From an uncultured Paracoccaceae bacterium (GTDB taxonomy: Bacteria; Pseudomonadota; Alphaproteobacteria; Rhodobacterales; Rhodobacteraceae), in NCBI GenBank assembly GCA_947503965.1, contig CANNFU010000001.1, forward strand, positions 186,001-250,000: a stretch of 64,000 nt of DNA, read 5' to 3'. A model generated the notes under the pieces. The model saw only the letters and a list, made by a program, of their open reading frames with translations, did not search any database and was not told where the DNA came from. Position numbers and translations under genes: made by a program. The stretch's first letter is position 1. Every line of letters begins with the position of its first letter. Below, piece by piece: positions 38,403 through 46,900 of this stretch.

Positions 38403-39074
38403 ATGAAAATTACATGGCTGGGGCATGCGAGTTTCCGGATGGAAGTCGCTGATGCGGTACTTTTGATCGACCCTTGGCTGACGCGAAATCCGTCATTTCC
38501 CGATGACAGGCGGGCGGATGCGTTGGCGGGTGCGACCCATATTCTGCTGACGCACGGGCATTTCGATCATGCCTCGGAAGTTGCTGATATCGCTCAGGAA
38601 ACAGCAGCACCCGTCGTCGGTATTCCAGAGCTTTGTGCAGCTTTCGAAAGCCACGGCACGGTCGAATTCAACAAGGGCGGCACGGTCGATCTGAACGGCG
38701 CGAAAGTGTCCATGGTGCAGGCCACACATTCATCATCACTGGGCAGCGTCTATGCCGGAACCGAGGCCGGTTACATGATCAAAGGGGATGGTCACACGGT
38801 TTATGTGTCTGGCGATACGGATGTGATGGCGGATATGGGCTGGATGGCAGAGTTTTATCAGCCGGATATCGGTATCCTATGCTGCGGCGGTCATTATACG
38901 ATGGGCATGGAGGGCGCGGCGTTTGCCGCGAAAAAGTTCTTTGATTTCAAGACGATAATTCCTTGCCACTACAGGACATTTCCTTTGCTCGCGCAGTCCG
39001 CGCAGCCGCTGGTGGATGCGCTGCCGGATGTGAATGTGCTGACGCCGGATGTGATGGAAGTGATTGAAGTCTAA
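38403..39074 (+). CDS. UPF0173 metal-dependent hydrolase (metallo-beta-lactamase fold)
   Basis: A 223-residue cytosolic hydrolase. It shows TWLGHASFRM at the start and the metal motif LTHGHFDHASE, then GDTDVMADMGWMA and IPCHYRTFP near the end. The ATG at 38403 has GGAGGG upstream; the frame opens earlier. Its stop overlaps the convergent tadA stop. The substrate is unknown for the family. Confidence 0.92.
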   Translation: MKITWLGHASFRMEVADAVLLIDPWLTRNPSFPDDRRADALAGATHILLTHGHFDHASEVADIAQETAAPVVGIPELCAAFESHGTVEFNKGGTVDLNGAKVSMVQATHSSSLGSVYAGTEAGYMIKGDGHTVYVSGDTDVMADMGWMAEFYQPDIGILCCGGHYTMGMEGAAFAAKKFFDFKTIIPCHYRTFPLLAQSAQPLVDALPDVNVLTPDVMEVIEV

Positions 39075-39517
39075 CGCTTATTGGCAAAGAACGTTTTCAA
39101 CAGCGCCTCGGACGGGGCTGCGTCGATGCCGTCATAGATTTCAGGCACATGGTGGCATTGGGGGTGGCTGAAAATACGCGGCCCCTGCCCGACCCCGCCG
39201 GATTTCGGGTCTGCCGCCCCATAGTAAAGCCGCGCGATCCGGGCGTTGCTGATGGCTGCAGCACACATCGGGCAAGGCTCTAGCGTGACGTAAAGATCAA
39301 GACCCGTAAGCCTTTCTTTTGAAAGGGTTTTGCAGGCTGCACGGATCGCCAGAATCTCGGCATGCGCGGTGGGGTCGTTCAGTTCGCGGGTGCGGTTTCC
39401 AGCCTTTGCAATGACATGATCGCCATCTGAAATCACGGCACCAACCGGCACTTCACCGCGGGCGGCGGCAGCTTGTGCCTCGGCCAGCGCGATATCCATG
39501 TGAGAGCGGAATTTCAT
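39071..39517 (-). CDS. tadA: tRNA adenosine(34) deaminase
   Basis: Converts adenosine 34 of tRNA-Arg(ACG) to inosine. 148 residues. The zinc motifs are HAEILAIRAA (with the catalytic Glu) and EPCPMCAAAI. The frame opens at 39568; ATG at 39517 is chosen by family length. The stop overlaps that of the convergent hydrolase gene. Confidence 0.92.
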   Translation of the reverse strand: MKFRSHMDIALAEAQAAAARGEVPVGAVISDGDHVIAKAGNRTRELNDPTAHAEILAIRAACKTLSKERLTGLDLYVTLEPCPMCAAAISNARIARLYYGAADPKSGGVGQGPRIFSHPQCHHVPEIYDGIDAAPSEALLKTFFANKR

Positions 39518-39628
39518 GGCGGATTGATGCCCGGTGACGCGGGAATGAGCAAGAGTGCGCAGTCCCACTGTTTATCGGCAAATGCGGCGTTTATCTGCGT
39601 ACATAACCCGTACAGACGCCGTACATAC

Positions 39629-39642
39629 ACTGTACGTACAGT
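39629..39642. promoter_or_regulatory. Perfect 14-bp palindrome ACTGTACGTACAGT
   Basis: A perfect palindrome in the gap between tadA and the TetR pair. The 50 bases before it contain three further GTAC steps. It could be a binding site for a dimeric regulator of either gene; no protein can be assigned. Confidence 0.4.
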
Positions 39643-39688
39643 CTGCCTGTCGAACGGCGCCAGATCCCAACCGCCTGCCATCAGAAAC

Positions 39689-39737
39689 ATACCTTTTGGT
39701 ATATTTCGATTGCAGCGAAGCATACCAAAAGGTATGC
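39689..39737 (+). promoter_or_regulatory. Paired palindromic operators upstream of the TetR operon
   Basis: Two palindromes, ATACCTTTTGGTAT (39689-39702) and GCATACCAAAAGGTATGC (39720-39737), lie 27-75 bases upstream of the membrane-protein start. The cores are reverse complements of each other, so the pair is itself an inverted repeat. Location and symmetry suggest the TetR protein encoded downstream binds both and represses its own operon. Confidence 0.6.
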
Positions 39738-39763
39738 AGCAAAAAAAAGCGGAGCGAATCTCG

Positions 39764-40135
39764 ATGAACGATATTCTCATTCTTGCGGCGGGCGGGCTGG
39801 CTTTCGTCTGGTTGGGCCTGCATCTTTTTGCGGGCGGTCGGCAGATCATGACGCCGGTCTTGGCGGCCCCCGATCTGGACCCGATCATACGCGAGACCCA
39901 GTATCTGTGCTGGCACTTCGTCAGCGTGACGATTGCCTTGATGGCGGGGTTCAACCTGTGGGCCGTGATCGCGGCTGATCGGTCCTTTGCAGTGGCCGCA
40001 CTGGTTCTTGCCGCAGGCTTTGCAGCTGTTGGCATTTACCTTGTCATGCGGTTGGGGTCACGCCATCTGGATCTGCCGCAGGGGTGGCTTTTCGTGCCGG
40101 TGGCTGTACTGGGGGCATTCGGTCTGTGGCTGTGA
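39764..40135 (+). CDS. Small integral membrane protein (TetR-linked)
   Basis: A 123-residue protein with four predicted hydrophobic helices and a conserved-looking His in YLCWHFVSVTI. It starts at an ATG with GGAG upstream; the open frame itself begins far earlier at 39473. It overlaps the TetR gene as GTGA and is probably the gene that the regulator controls. No family function is recognised; it may be a DUF-type membrane protein. Confidence 0.75.
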   Translation: MNDILILAAGGLAFVWLGLHLFAGGRQIMTPVLAAPDLDPIIRETQYLCWHFVSVTIALMAGFNLWAVIAADRSFAVAALVLAAGFAAVGIYLVMRLGSRHLDLPQGWLFVPVAVLGAFGLWL

Positions 40136-40692
40136 AAAAGCGCCGGTTTGCCGCCGAAGACTGGCTGGAACTGGGCATCGCAGAACTGTCCGCCCGCGGG
40201 CCCGAAGCGATCAAGCTGGAGGCCATCTGCAAAGCGGCCGGTCTGACGCGCGGATCGTTCTATCACCATTTCGCGGATCACAATGCCTTTCTGGTCGGGG
40301 TGGCCGAACACTGGCTGACACGCCAGACCATCGACGTCGCAGCACAATTGAAAAAGCAGGACACACCCGAGGTGTCCGTTGAAAAGCTGAATGATGCCGC
40401 CATGGCGGTTGATTACCGGCTGGAACTGGGCATTCGCGAGATGGGCCGCCGCAATGCGGATGTGGCCGAGATCGTGCAGCGTGCCGACAATATGCGCCTG
40501 TCGGTACTGGCGGATCTTTATGCGGCGCGTTTCGGGCTGGACCGGCAAGCGGCGTTTGACCATGCCCTGCTGGAATATGCGGCGTTTAACGGGCTTATCC
40601 TGATCAACCCGGATATCGATGTGGATCGGCAGCGCGCGCTGTACGCCCGCTTTGATCTGATCATGCGCCGTTTCTTTGGGCAGCACGACTGA
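40132..40692 (+). CDS. TetR-family transcriptional regulator
   Basis: A 186-residue regulator. The N-terminal helix-turn-helix is LEAICKAAGLTRGSFYHHFADHNAFL (residues about 28-53), typical of TetR. The C-terminal ligand domain is all-helical with no recognised specificity. The GTG start overlaps the membrane-protein stop, so the two are translationally coupled. It probably binds the paired palindromes at 39689-39737. Confidence 0.9.
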   Translation: MKKRRFAAEDWLELGIAELSARGPEAIKLEAICKAAGLTRGSFYHHFADHNAFLVGVAEHWLTRQTIDVAAQLKKQDTPEVSVEKLNDAAMAVDYRLELGIREMGRRNADVAEIVQRADNMRLSVLADLYAARFGLDRQAAFDHALLEYAAFNGLILINPDIDVDRQRALYARFDLIMRRFFGQHD

Positions 40693-40761
40693 GTCGCCCT
40701 TGCGCTTGGCTGATGGGTTGGCGCAGTCTTTATTCCGACGCAATCTGACGGAAGGGTCCTC

Positions 40762-41955
40762 ATGTCATCGCCGCTGACAGGTATTCGTGTGCTTGACCTG
40801 ACCAATGTTCTGGCAGGCCCCTTCTGCTGTCATCATCTGGCCCATCTGGGTGCCGAGGTGATCAAGGTTGAGGCACGCGGGCGCGGTGATCTGGCGCGGC
40901 AATTGGGTGCTGATGCCGCGTTGAACACCGCAAACATGGGCGTGTCTTTTCTGGCGCAGAATGCGGGCAAGAAATCGATTACGATTGATTTGAAGAAGCC
41001 ACAGGGCAAGGCGCTGTTCGTGAAACTGGTCGCCTCGGCCGATGTGTTGGTCGAGAATTTTCGCCCCGGCGTGATGGATCGGCTGGGATTGGGGTATGAG
41101 ACGTTAAGGGCGGTCCGGCCGGAACTGATCTATTGCGCGATTTCTGGCTTTGGGCAGGACGGCCCGTGGAAGGATCGCCCGGCTTATGACCAGATCATTC
41201 AGGGTGCGTCCGGTGTGATGTCGATTACCGGTGATGCGGACAGCGCGCCGCTACGCGTGGGCTATCCGGTGGCGGACACCGTTGGCGGCATGACCGCCGC
41301 CTTCGCTGTTGCGGCTGCTTTGAACGCCCGGCCGCGCGGCAGTTTCATCGATGTGTCGATGCTGGAATCTGTTTTGGTCACAATGGGTTGGGTTGTCTCG
41401 AACCATTTGATTGCAGGCGTGACACCGCAGCCCAATGGCAACGAGAATGTCACGTCTGCCCCGTCGGGGACGTTTCAATGCGCCGATGGCATGATCAACA
41501 TCGCCGCCAACAAGGATGAACAGTGGGTGGCTCTGACAACCCATCTGAAGTTGGCAGGTTTACGCGACGATCCCGATTATGCGACGCGAGAAGCCCGCAA
41601 GGTCAATCGTGTGGCGCTGCGTGCGGCATTGGAAACCGTGTTGCAGACCCGGCCCGCTGCTGATTGGGTCGATGAGCTGAACGCCATCGGCGTGCCTGCG
41701 GGTGCTGTGTTGAGCGTACCGGAGGCACTTGCCACGCCGCAGGTGGCAGGGCGTGGGTTTTTGCAGTCATACCCCGATGTGCCGGGTGTGGGGCGTGACA
41801 TCGCCGTGGCTACGACGGGGTTCAAGATTGATGGTGCCCCCCCGACCGTGAAGGACCCGCCGCCTGAATTGGGCGCGCATAACGACGCGGTCTGGGGCGA
41901 TCTGGGTTTGTCGGGTGAAGAGATTGCCCAATTGAAAAAGGATGAGGTGATATGA
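40762..41955 (+). CDS. CaiB/BaiF-family CoA-transferase
   Basis: A class III CoA-transferase of 397 residues that moves CoA between carboxylates. The opening RVLDLTNVLAGPFCCHHLAHLGAEVIKVE and the DRPAYDQIIQGASG segment with the conserved Asp are typical. It overlaps the citrate-synthase-like gene by 4 bases. The CoA acceptor is unknown, but pairing with a lyase suggests a di- or tricarboxylate. Confidence 0.92.
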   Translation: MSSPLTGIRVLDLTNVLAGPFCCHHLAHLGAEVIKVEARGRGDLARQLGADAALNTANMGVSFLAQNAGKKSITIDLKKPQGKALFVKLVASADVLVENFRPGVMDRLGLGYETLRAVRPELIYCAISGFGQDGPWKDRPAYDQIIQGASGVMSITGDADSAPLRVGYPVADTVGGMTAAFAVAAALNARPRGSFIDVSMLESVLVTMGWVVSNHLIAGVTPQPNGNENVTSAPSGTFQCADGMINIAANKDEQWVALTTHLKLAGLRDDPDYATREARKVNRVALRAALETVLQTRPAADWVDELNAIGVPAGAVLSVPEALATPQVAGRGFLQSYPDVPGVGRDIAVATTGFKIDGAPPTVKDPPPELGAHNDAVWGDLGLSGEEIAQLKKDEVI

Positions 41956-42749
41956 GCGGCCCACGCAGCGACGTGTCCGATTGGTGGACGACCGAGATCA
42001 TCGACATGGCCCCCGGCCAGATCAGGATGCGCGGCACCCCGATCGAGGATTTGATCGGTCAGGTCAGCTTTGCCCAGATGATCTGGCTGATGGTGCGGGG
42101 CGATCTGCCCTCACCCGCGCAGGCCGCATTGTTTGAGGCGGCGTTGGTTGCTGCTGTCGATCATGGCCCGCAGGCCCCGTCAATTGCCGCTGCCCGCATG
42201 GCGGTCACCTGTGGGCTGGGGCTGAATGGCGCGATGGCCTCGGCTTTGAATATGCTGGATGATGTGCATGGCGGCGCGGGCGAACAAGCGGTGGAGTTTT
42301 ATGGCTGGATCGATGCGGGTACCGCGGTGGAAGACGCGATTGATCGCTGGCAGGCGGAGCGGACGAAATACATCCCCGGTTTCGGCCACCGGTTTCACAC
42401 GCCAGAGGACCCGCGCGCGCCGCGATTGCTGGGGCTTGTGGCAGAGGTTGCCCGGGCAGGCACGGTCACGGGCCGATTTGCGCAGATCGGTAAGGAGGTG
42501 CAACTTGTGTTGAATGCCCGCGCGGGCAAACCGGTGCCGATGAACATCGATGGGGCGACGGCGGTGATCTATGCCGAATTGGGCTTTGCCGGGCCGCTGG
42601 CGCGGGGCTTGTTCTGTTTGTCCAGGTCGGTGGGCATTCTGGCGCATAGCTGGGAGCAGATGCAGCAAGGCGGCCGCAACAAGGGTCCGACGCCACCGGG
42701 ATATCGGTGGACCTATACGGGGCCGAACCCGATTGATGACGCAGAGTGA
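41952..42749 (+). CDS. Citrate synthase-like protein, citryl-CoA lyase type
   Basis: A 265-residue protein of the citrate synthase fold, far shorter than citrate synthase (about 430) and like stand-alone citryl-CoA lyases. Seen: MRGTPIEDLIGQVSF, the HGGAGEQ His region, PGFGHRFH and RSVGILAHSWEQ. It should cleave or form a 3-hydroxy-acyl-CoA bond, releasing acetyl-CoA and a keto acid. The coupled CoA-transferase would supply the CoA ester. Confidence 0.87.
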   Translation: MSGPRSDVSDWWTTEIIDMAPGQIRMRGTPIEDLIGQVSFAQMIWLMVRGDLPSPAQAALFEAALVAAVDHGPQAPSIAAARMAVTCGLGLNGAMASALNMLDDVHGGAGEQAVEFYGWIDAGTAVEDAIDRWQAERTKYIPGFGHRFHTPEDPRAPRLLGLVAEVARAGTVTGRFAQIGKEVQLVLNARAGKPVPMNIDGATAVIYAELGFAGPLARGLFCLSRSVGILAHSWEQMQQGGRNKGPTPPGYRWTYTGPNPIDDAE

Positions 42750-42765
42750 TTGCGCTTAACCAGCG

Positions 42766-42905
42766 CGGACGCCCCGCGTCCGGGCCGCGCCCGACCCTCC
42801 CCCCTGGGAGGGCGCATTTCATGCACCCTGTGCTATCGCACGCTGCAGCCTCAATCGCTCCACTGGAGCGATTGCAAGACGGCCTTCGCCCCAGGGTCGG
42901 GCGCG
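42766..42905. repeat. Multi-hairpin intergenic element
   Basis: Three hairpins lie in 140 bases: 42766-42782 (7-bp stem), 42795-42812 (7-bp stem, loop CCCT) and 42853-42873 (10-bp stem). A 13-bp perfect inverted repeat (42786-42798 and 42893-42905) encloses the last two. There is no T tract. It may be a repeated palindromic element or a folded RNA at the end of the lyase gene. Confidence 0.55.
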
Positions 42906-42969
42906 TCCCTGCTACCGGATGCGCATATCCCAATTGCACCTCAGCCCCCTTGCCCTTACACGCAGGCGC

Positions 42970-43767
42970 ATGACTGACACCCCACCTGCCGGCGACCGTA
43001 TCGCCAAAACCTTGTCCCGTGCCGGGATCGCCAGCCGCCGCGAAGCCGAGCGGATGATTGCGGATGGCCGGGTCAGCGTGAATGGCAAGGTCATTGACAG
43101 CCCCGCGCTGAACGTGACCGCTGCTGACAAGATCATGGTGGATGGCAAACCCGTTGGTGAACCTGACCCGCCGCGTCTGTGGCTTTATCACAAACCTGCC
43201 GGGCTGGTGACAACCGAACGGGACGAAAAGGACCGCCCAACGGTCTTTGCATCCCTGCCCGACACCATGCCGCGGGTCATGTCGGTGGGCCGGTTGGACC
43301 TGAATTCTGAAGGGCTGTTGTTGCTGACCAATGATGGTGAGGTAAAGCGCAAGCTGGAACTGCCCTCAACCGGCTGGCTGCGCCGGTACCGGGTGCGCAT
43401 CAACGGGTCCGTGAGCGAGGCGAAGTTGGACGAGTTGCGCACGGGGATCACGGTTGAGGGGATCCGCTATCAACCGATGACCGTCACCTTTGACCGCCAG
43501 CAAGGGGCGAATGCCTGGCTCACGGTGTCCTTGCGCGAAGGCAAGAACCGCGAAATCCGCCGGGCAATGCTGGCGATTGGGGTCACGGTGAACCGGCTGA
43601 TCCGCGTCAGCTATGGCCCGTTTCAACTGGGCGCGTTAAAGGCGAGCGAGGTCGAAGAGCTGAAACAGCGGGTCGTGCGGGACCAGTTGGGGTTGTCGAA
43701 TACACCCAAGCCGACGCGCGTGCGAAAGCCGGTGAACAGGCCGACGCGCGGCACCGGGCGCCGGTAG
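42970..43767 (+). CDS. rluB: Ribosomal large subunit pseudouridine synthase, RluB type
   Basis: A pseudouridine synthase of 265 residues, expected to modify 23S rRNA. An S4 domain (residues about 10-60, RIAKTLSRAGIASRREAERM) precedes the catalytic domain, whose Asp lies in GRLDLNSEGLLLLTNDG. The ATG at 42970 has AGG upstream; the frame opens at 42919. The basic C terminus is typical of RluB. RluB versus RluE is not certain, but the S4 domain favours RluB. Confidence 0.9.
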   Translation: MTDTPPAGDRIAKTLSRAGIASRREAERMIADGRVSVNGKVIDSPALNVTAADKIMVDGKPVGEPDPPRLWLYHKPAGLVTTERDEKDRPTVFASLPDTMPRVMSVGRLDLNSEGLLLLTNDGEVKRKLELPSTGWLRRYRVRINGSVSEAKLDELRTGITVEGIRYQPMTVTFDRQQGANAWLTVSLREGKNREIRRAMLAIGVTVNRLIRVSYGPFQLGALKASEVEELKQRVVRDQLGLSNTPKPTRVRKPVNRPTRGTGRR

Positions 43768-43943
43768 GTCATCCAAGCAAAAAACCGCGTTGCTTTGCGG
43801 CGATGCACGCCAGCGCAAACATAGTGTCGTTGGGCCACACCAGTTCCAGCCTATTTGGTGTACGTCTTGCGCTGTCATCGCTGTCATCGCAAGTTCGGTT
43901 GCAATAGGTGTCGGCCCACTCGGCAAGCATAAGAAAGTCCCTG

Positions 43944-46900
43944 ATGATGATGCGATCCCAGGTTTTGACTGCGGCATTATGTATTCTGGCCAGCAACACC
44001 CCCGTTTTTGCGCAAGAAGCCCCCTCGGACCGTGCGGCTGATGATGCCGAAGCATCGCGATGCTGGGCGACATTGTCACCGGACAGTTTTGCCGGCATGG
44101 CCGAAGGCGCATTGGTGGCCTGCCTTATCGCTGGCATCGCACCTGAGGCCGGGATGCGGCGTGGATTTCGCCCCTTGCATTGGGCCGTGCTGAGCGAACC
44201 TGCCGTCTTGGCACAAGTGATTAATGCCGCACCTGACATCAACGCAAGAACCGTAAACGGGCAGACACCGTTGCATATTGCTGCCGGAGTGGGCGCCGCA
44301 CCCGGTATCGTCGAAATGTTGCTGGCCGCCGGAGCGGAGCCGAATACCATCGACAACGAAGACATGTCACCGCTGCTTCAGGCAATTGTCGCCGTTGATA
44401 CGCGTGCCGAAACCGTCAACACGCTGATTGCCGGTGGGGCCGATGTGAACCTGGCGATCCCGGATCAACATCCGGCATTGCACAAGGTGATGTACACAAG
44501 TGTCGATCTGGATGTGTTCGAAGCCCTTTTGCAGGCGGGTGCGGACGTCAATGCACCAAGCCGTTGGGGCGAACCACCGTTGATCCTGGCAGCACGGACC
44601 AAAGGATCGTCAGATCTGTTTCGCCTCTTGCTGGCATATGGCGCTGATCCCGATCTGACCGATCCCGACGGGCGCACGGCGCTACATGTTGCGATCCAGA
44701 CAGAGCGGGACTTGGGCACGCTGCGACAATTGATTGATGTGACCGATCTGACAATGGGAGATGAGGACGGCGACACGGCACTTCATGTTGCGATTTCACA
44801 TCCGGACCGCATCAGCGTGCTTCAAGCGCTGCTTTCCGCCGGTGCTGACCCAAATCTGCCAAACAGGCATGGGCATTACCCGATCATGCGTGCTGCGGGG
44901 TTGAACGCAGGACATCGTGGGACCGAGATGATGGCGCTTTTTCTGGATGCCGGTGCCGATCCAAATGTCGGCGCGAACACCTCGCGCGCGCCTTTGCATG
45001 CGGTTCTGGACCATCAGCGGGAAGACGCGGGTGTGGATCTGATCACCTGGCTGATCAAGGCCACTGATCCCGACATGCGCGACAATGACGCAAACACTGC
45101 CATGCATCTTGCAATCTTGAAACGACACGATCTCACCATCGTCGAAATGATCCTTGCAGCCGGGGCCGATCCCAACATGCCAAATGGTCGTGGGCAGCTG
45201 CCGCTGGAATTGGCGTTGTCATCGGGACAACGCGATCTGGTGCCCATTCTGATCGATGCAGGCGCACGCGTCGAAGACTATGCGGGTGATCAACCGAAGC
45301 TTCGTGGCGCTGTGGAACTGGCGCAGCCGGATTTGATCGAAGCGTTGCTTGCAAAGGGGCTTGATCCGCTTGAGCGTGCCGACTTTGGTGAAACATACCT
45401 GCATCAGACGGCAGCCTTGTATTTTTCGATGTCCGATATCGATGTGATCGGCAGAATTGCATCGCTTTTTGTCGCGGCAGGTGTGCCGGTCAATGCCACA
45501 GACGAATACGGAAGAACCGCCGCACATTGGGCAGTCGATGCTGGTGCTGCACGGGCATACTGGGATGCTCTTGTCGCGGGTGGTGTTGATCTGCGCATGA
45601 AAGACGACCGCGGACGAACGCCACTGGATCTCGCGCTTGAGGTCCATGAGGACACTGATTGGGATGTCTTTTCACTTTTGCTGGGTGAGGAGGATCTAGC
45701 GGCTCTTCACCCGCGTCATCAACAGATCCTACTGGTGGCGGCCGCGCGGGGCGGTGACGCAGAGGCCGTTGCCCGATTGCTTGCATTGGATGTCTCGCCA
45801 GATGCTCTTGTGCAGTATTCAAATCAGCAGATGGCCCCATTGCATGCGGCACTGGACCATCCGGACGTCGCATCACTGCTCTTGGATGCCGGTGCTGATC
45901 CTGATCTTGTCGGGCTGGACCTTGCGCCTGCACTGCACCAGGCCGTCGCCGCGGAATTCGCTGATGTCGCGATGATCGACCTGTTGCTGTCGGGCGGCGC
46001 TGATGTGAACCGCATCTATCGGCGCAAGAGTGCGCTTGATCTGACGACTGATCCCGACCTGACCGCCAGACTGGTTGCGGCGGGCGCAAAAACCGCATTC
46101 GCGCTTCAGCACCCAGGATCACAGCTTGCGCGGGGGCGCATCATCGCATCAGAACATGCATATCGCGGCAGAACGGGCGGCGGTGATTTGGCCTTGTCCG
46201 ATCATCTTATGCTGATCTCTGAGCCGAGGTTTGAAAACCGGGCGGACCTTGAACCGGATTATCCCGGACGTGGTTTTGTCGTCGATCTGGAAACCGGAGA
46301 AATTGTTTCCGTGCTAGAGAACCCGGATGTTACGGTCCGTCGTGGTTTTGGCCTTGCGACCGCATTGTCAGGCGGTCGGGCATTGATCAGCGCAGAGCGG
46401 AGCCGGGTAAAGGATTCCGTCCCCGGTATCGTTCATCAATACGACCTGGCAACGGGCGCGTTGCAGCGGACATTTTCTGATCCGGAAGGTGACTGGCCCT
46501 ATTTCGGTGACGCCGTCGCGCTTGAGGGCGACATTGTTGTCATCGGGGCACCCGGCCCCTTTCATGAAGCCGACCTGACAGAGGCGGGACGTGGACGGGT
46601 GTTTGTATTCGATGCCGCAACGGGTGAGCTGCGCCTGACGCTGGCGCTGCCGAAACTGCATGAAGATGTTTCTTTGAGCTTCGGATCACAAGTTGCCATC
46701 GACGATGGGCGCATATTTGTTCAGGCGTCAAACGCGGGAACGCTCCCCAAGGCCGTTGATCGCATTTATGTCTTTGATGCCCGGACCGGGCGTCGACTTT
46801 CCGTGTTGTACAACCCTGACCGCGACAATCTGAGCGGGTTCGGGCACGAAATGGCGATTGATGGCGATCAGCTTCTGGCGAGTGTGCAATGGGGAAATCT

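Noticed and set aside
42746..42977. Two short plus-strand frames in the multi-hairpin element
   Set aside because: They lie in the hairpin-rich gap, one without a ribosome site, and the reading is dominated by the repeat composition.
43769..44365. Minus-strand frame behind rluB
   Set aside because: It overlaps the start of the large plus-strand ankyrin gene for most of its length and reads like the complement of that coding sequence.
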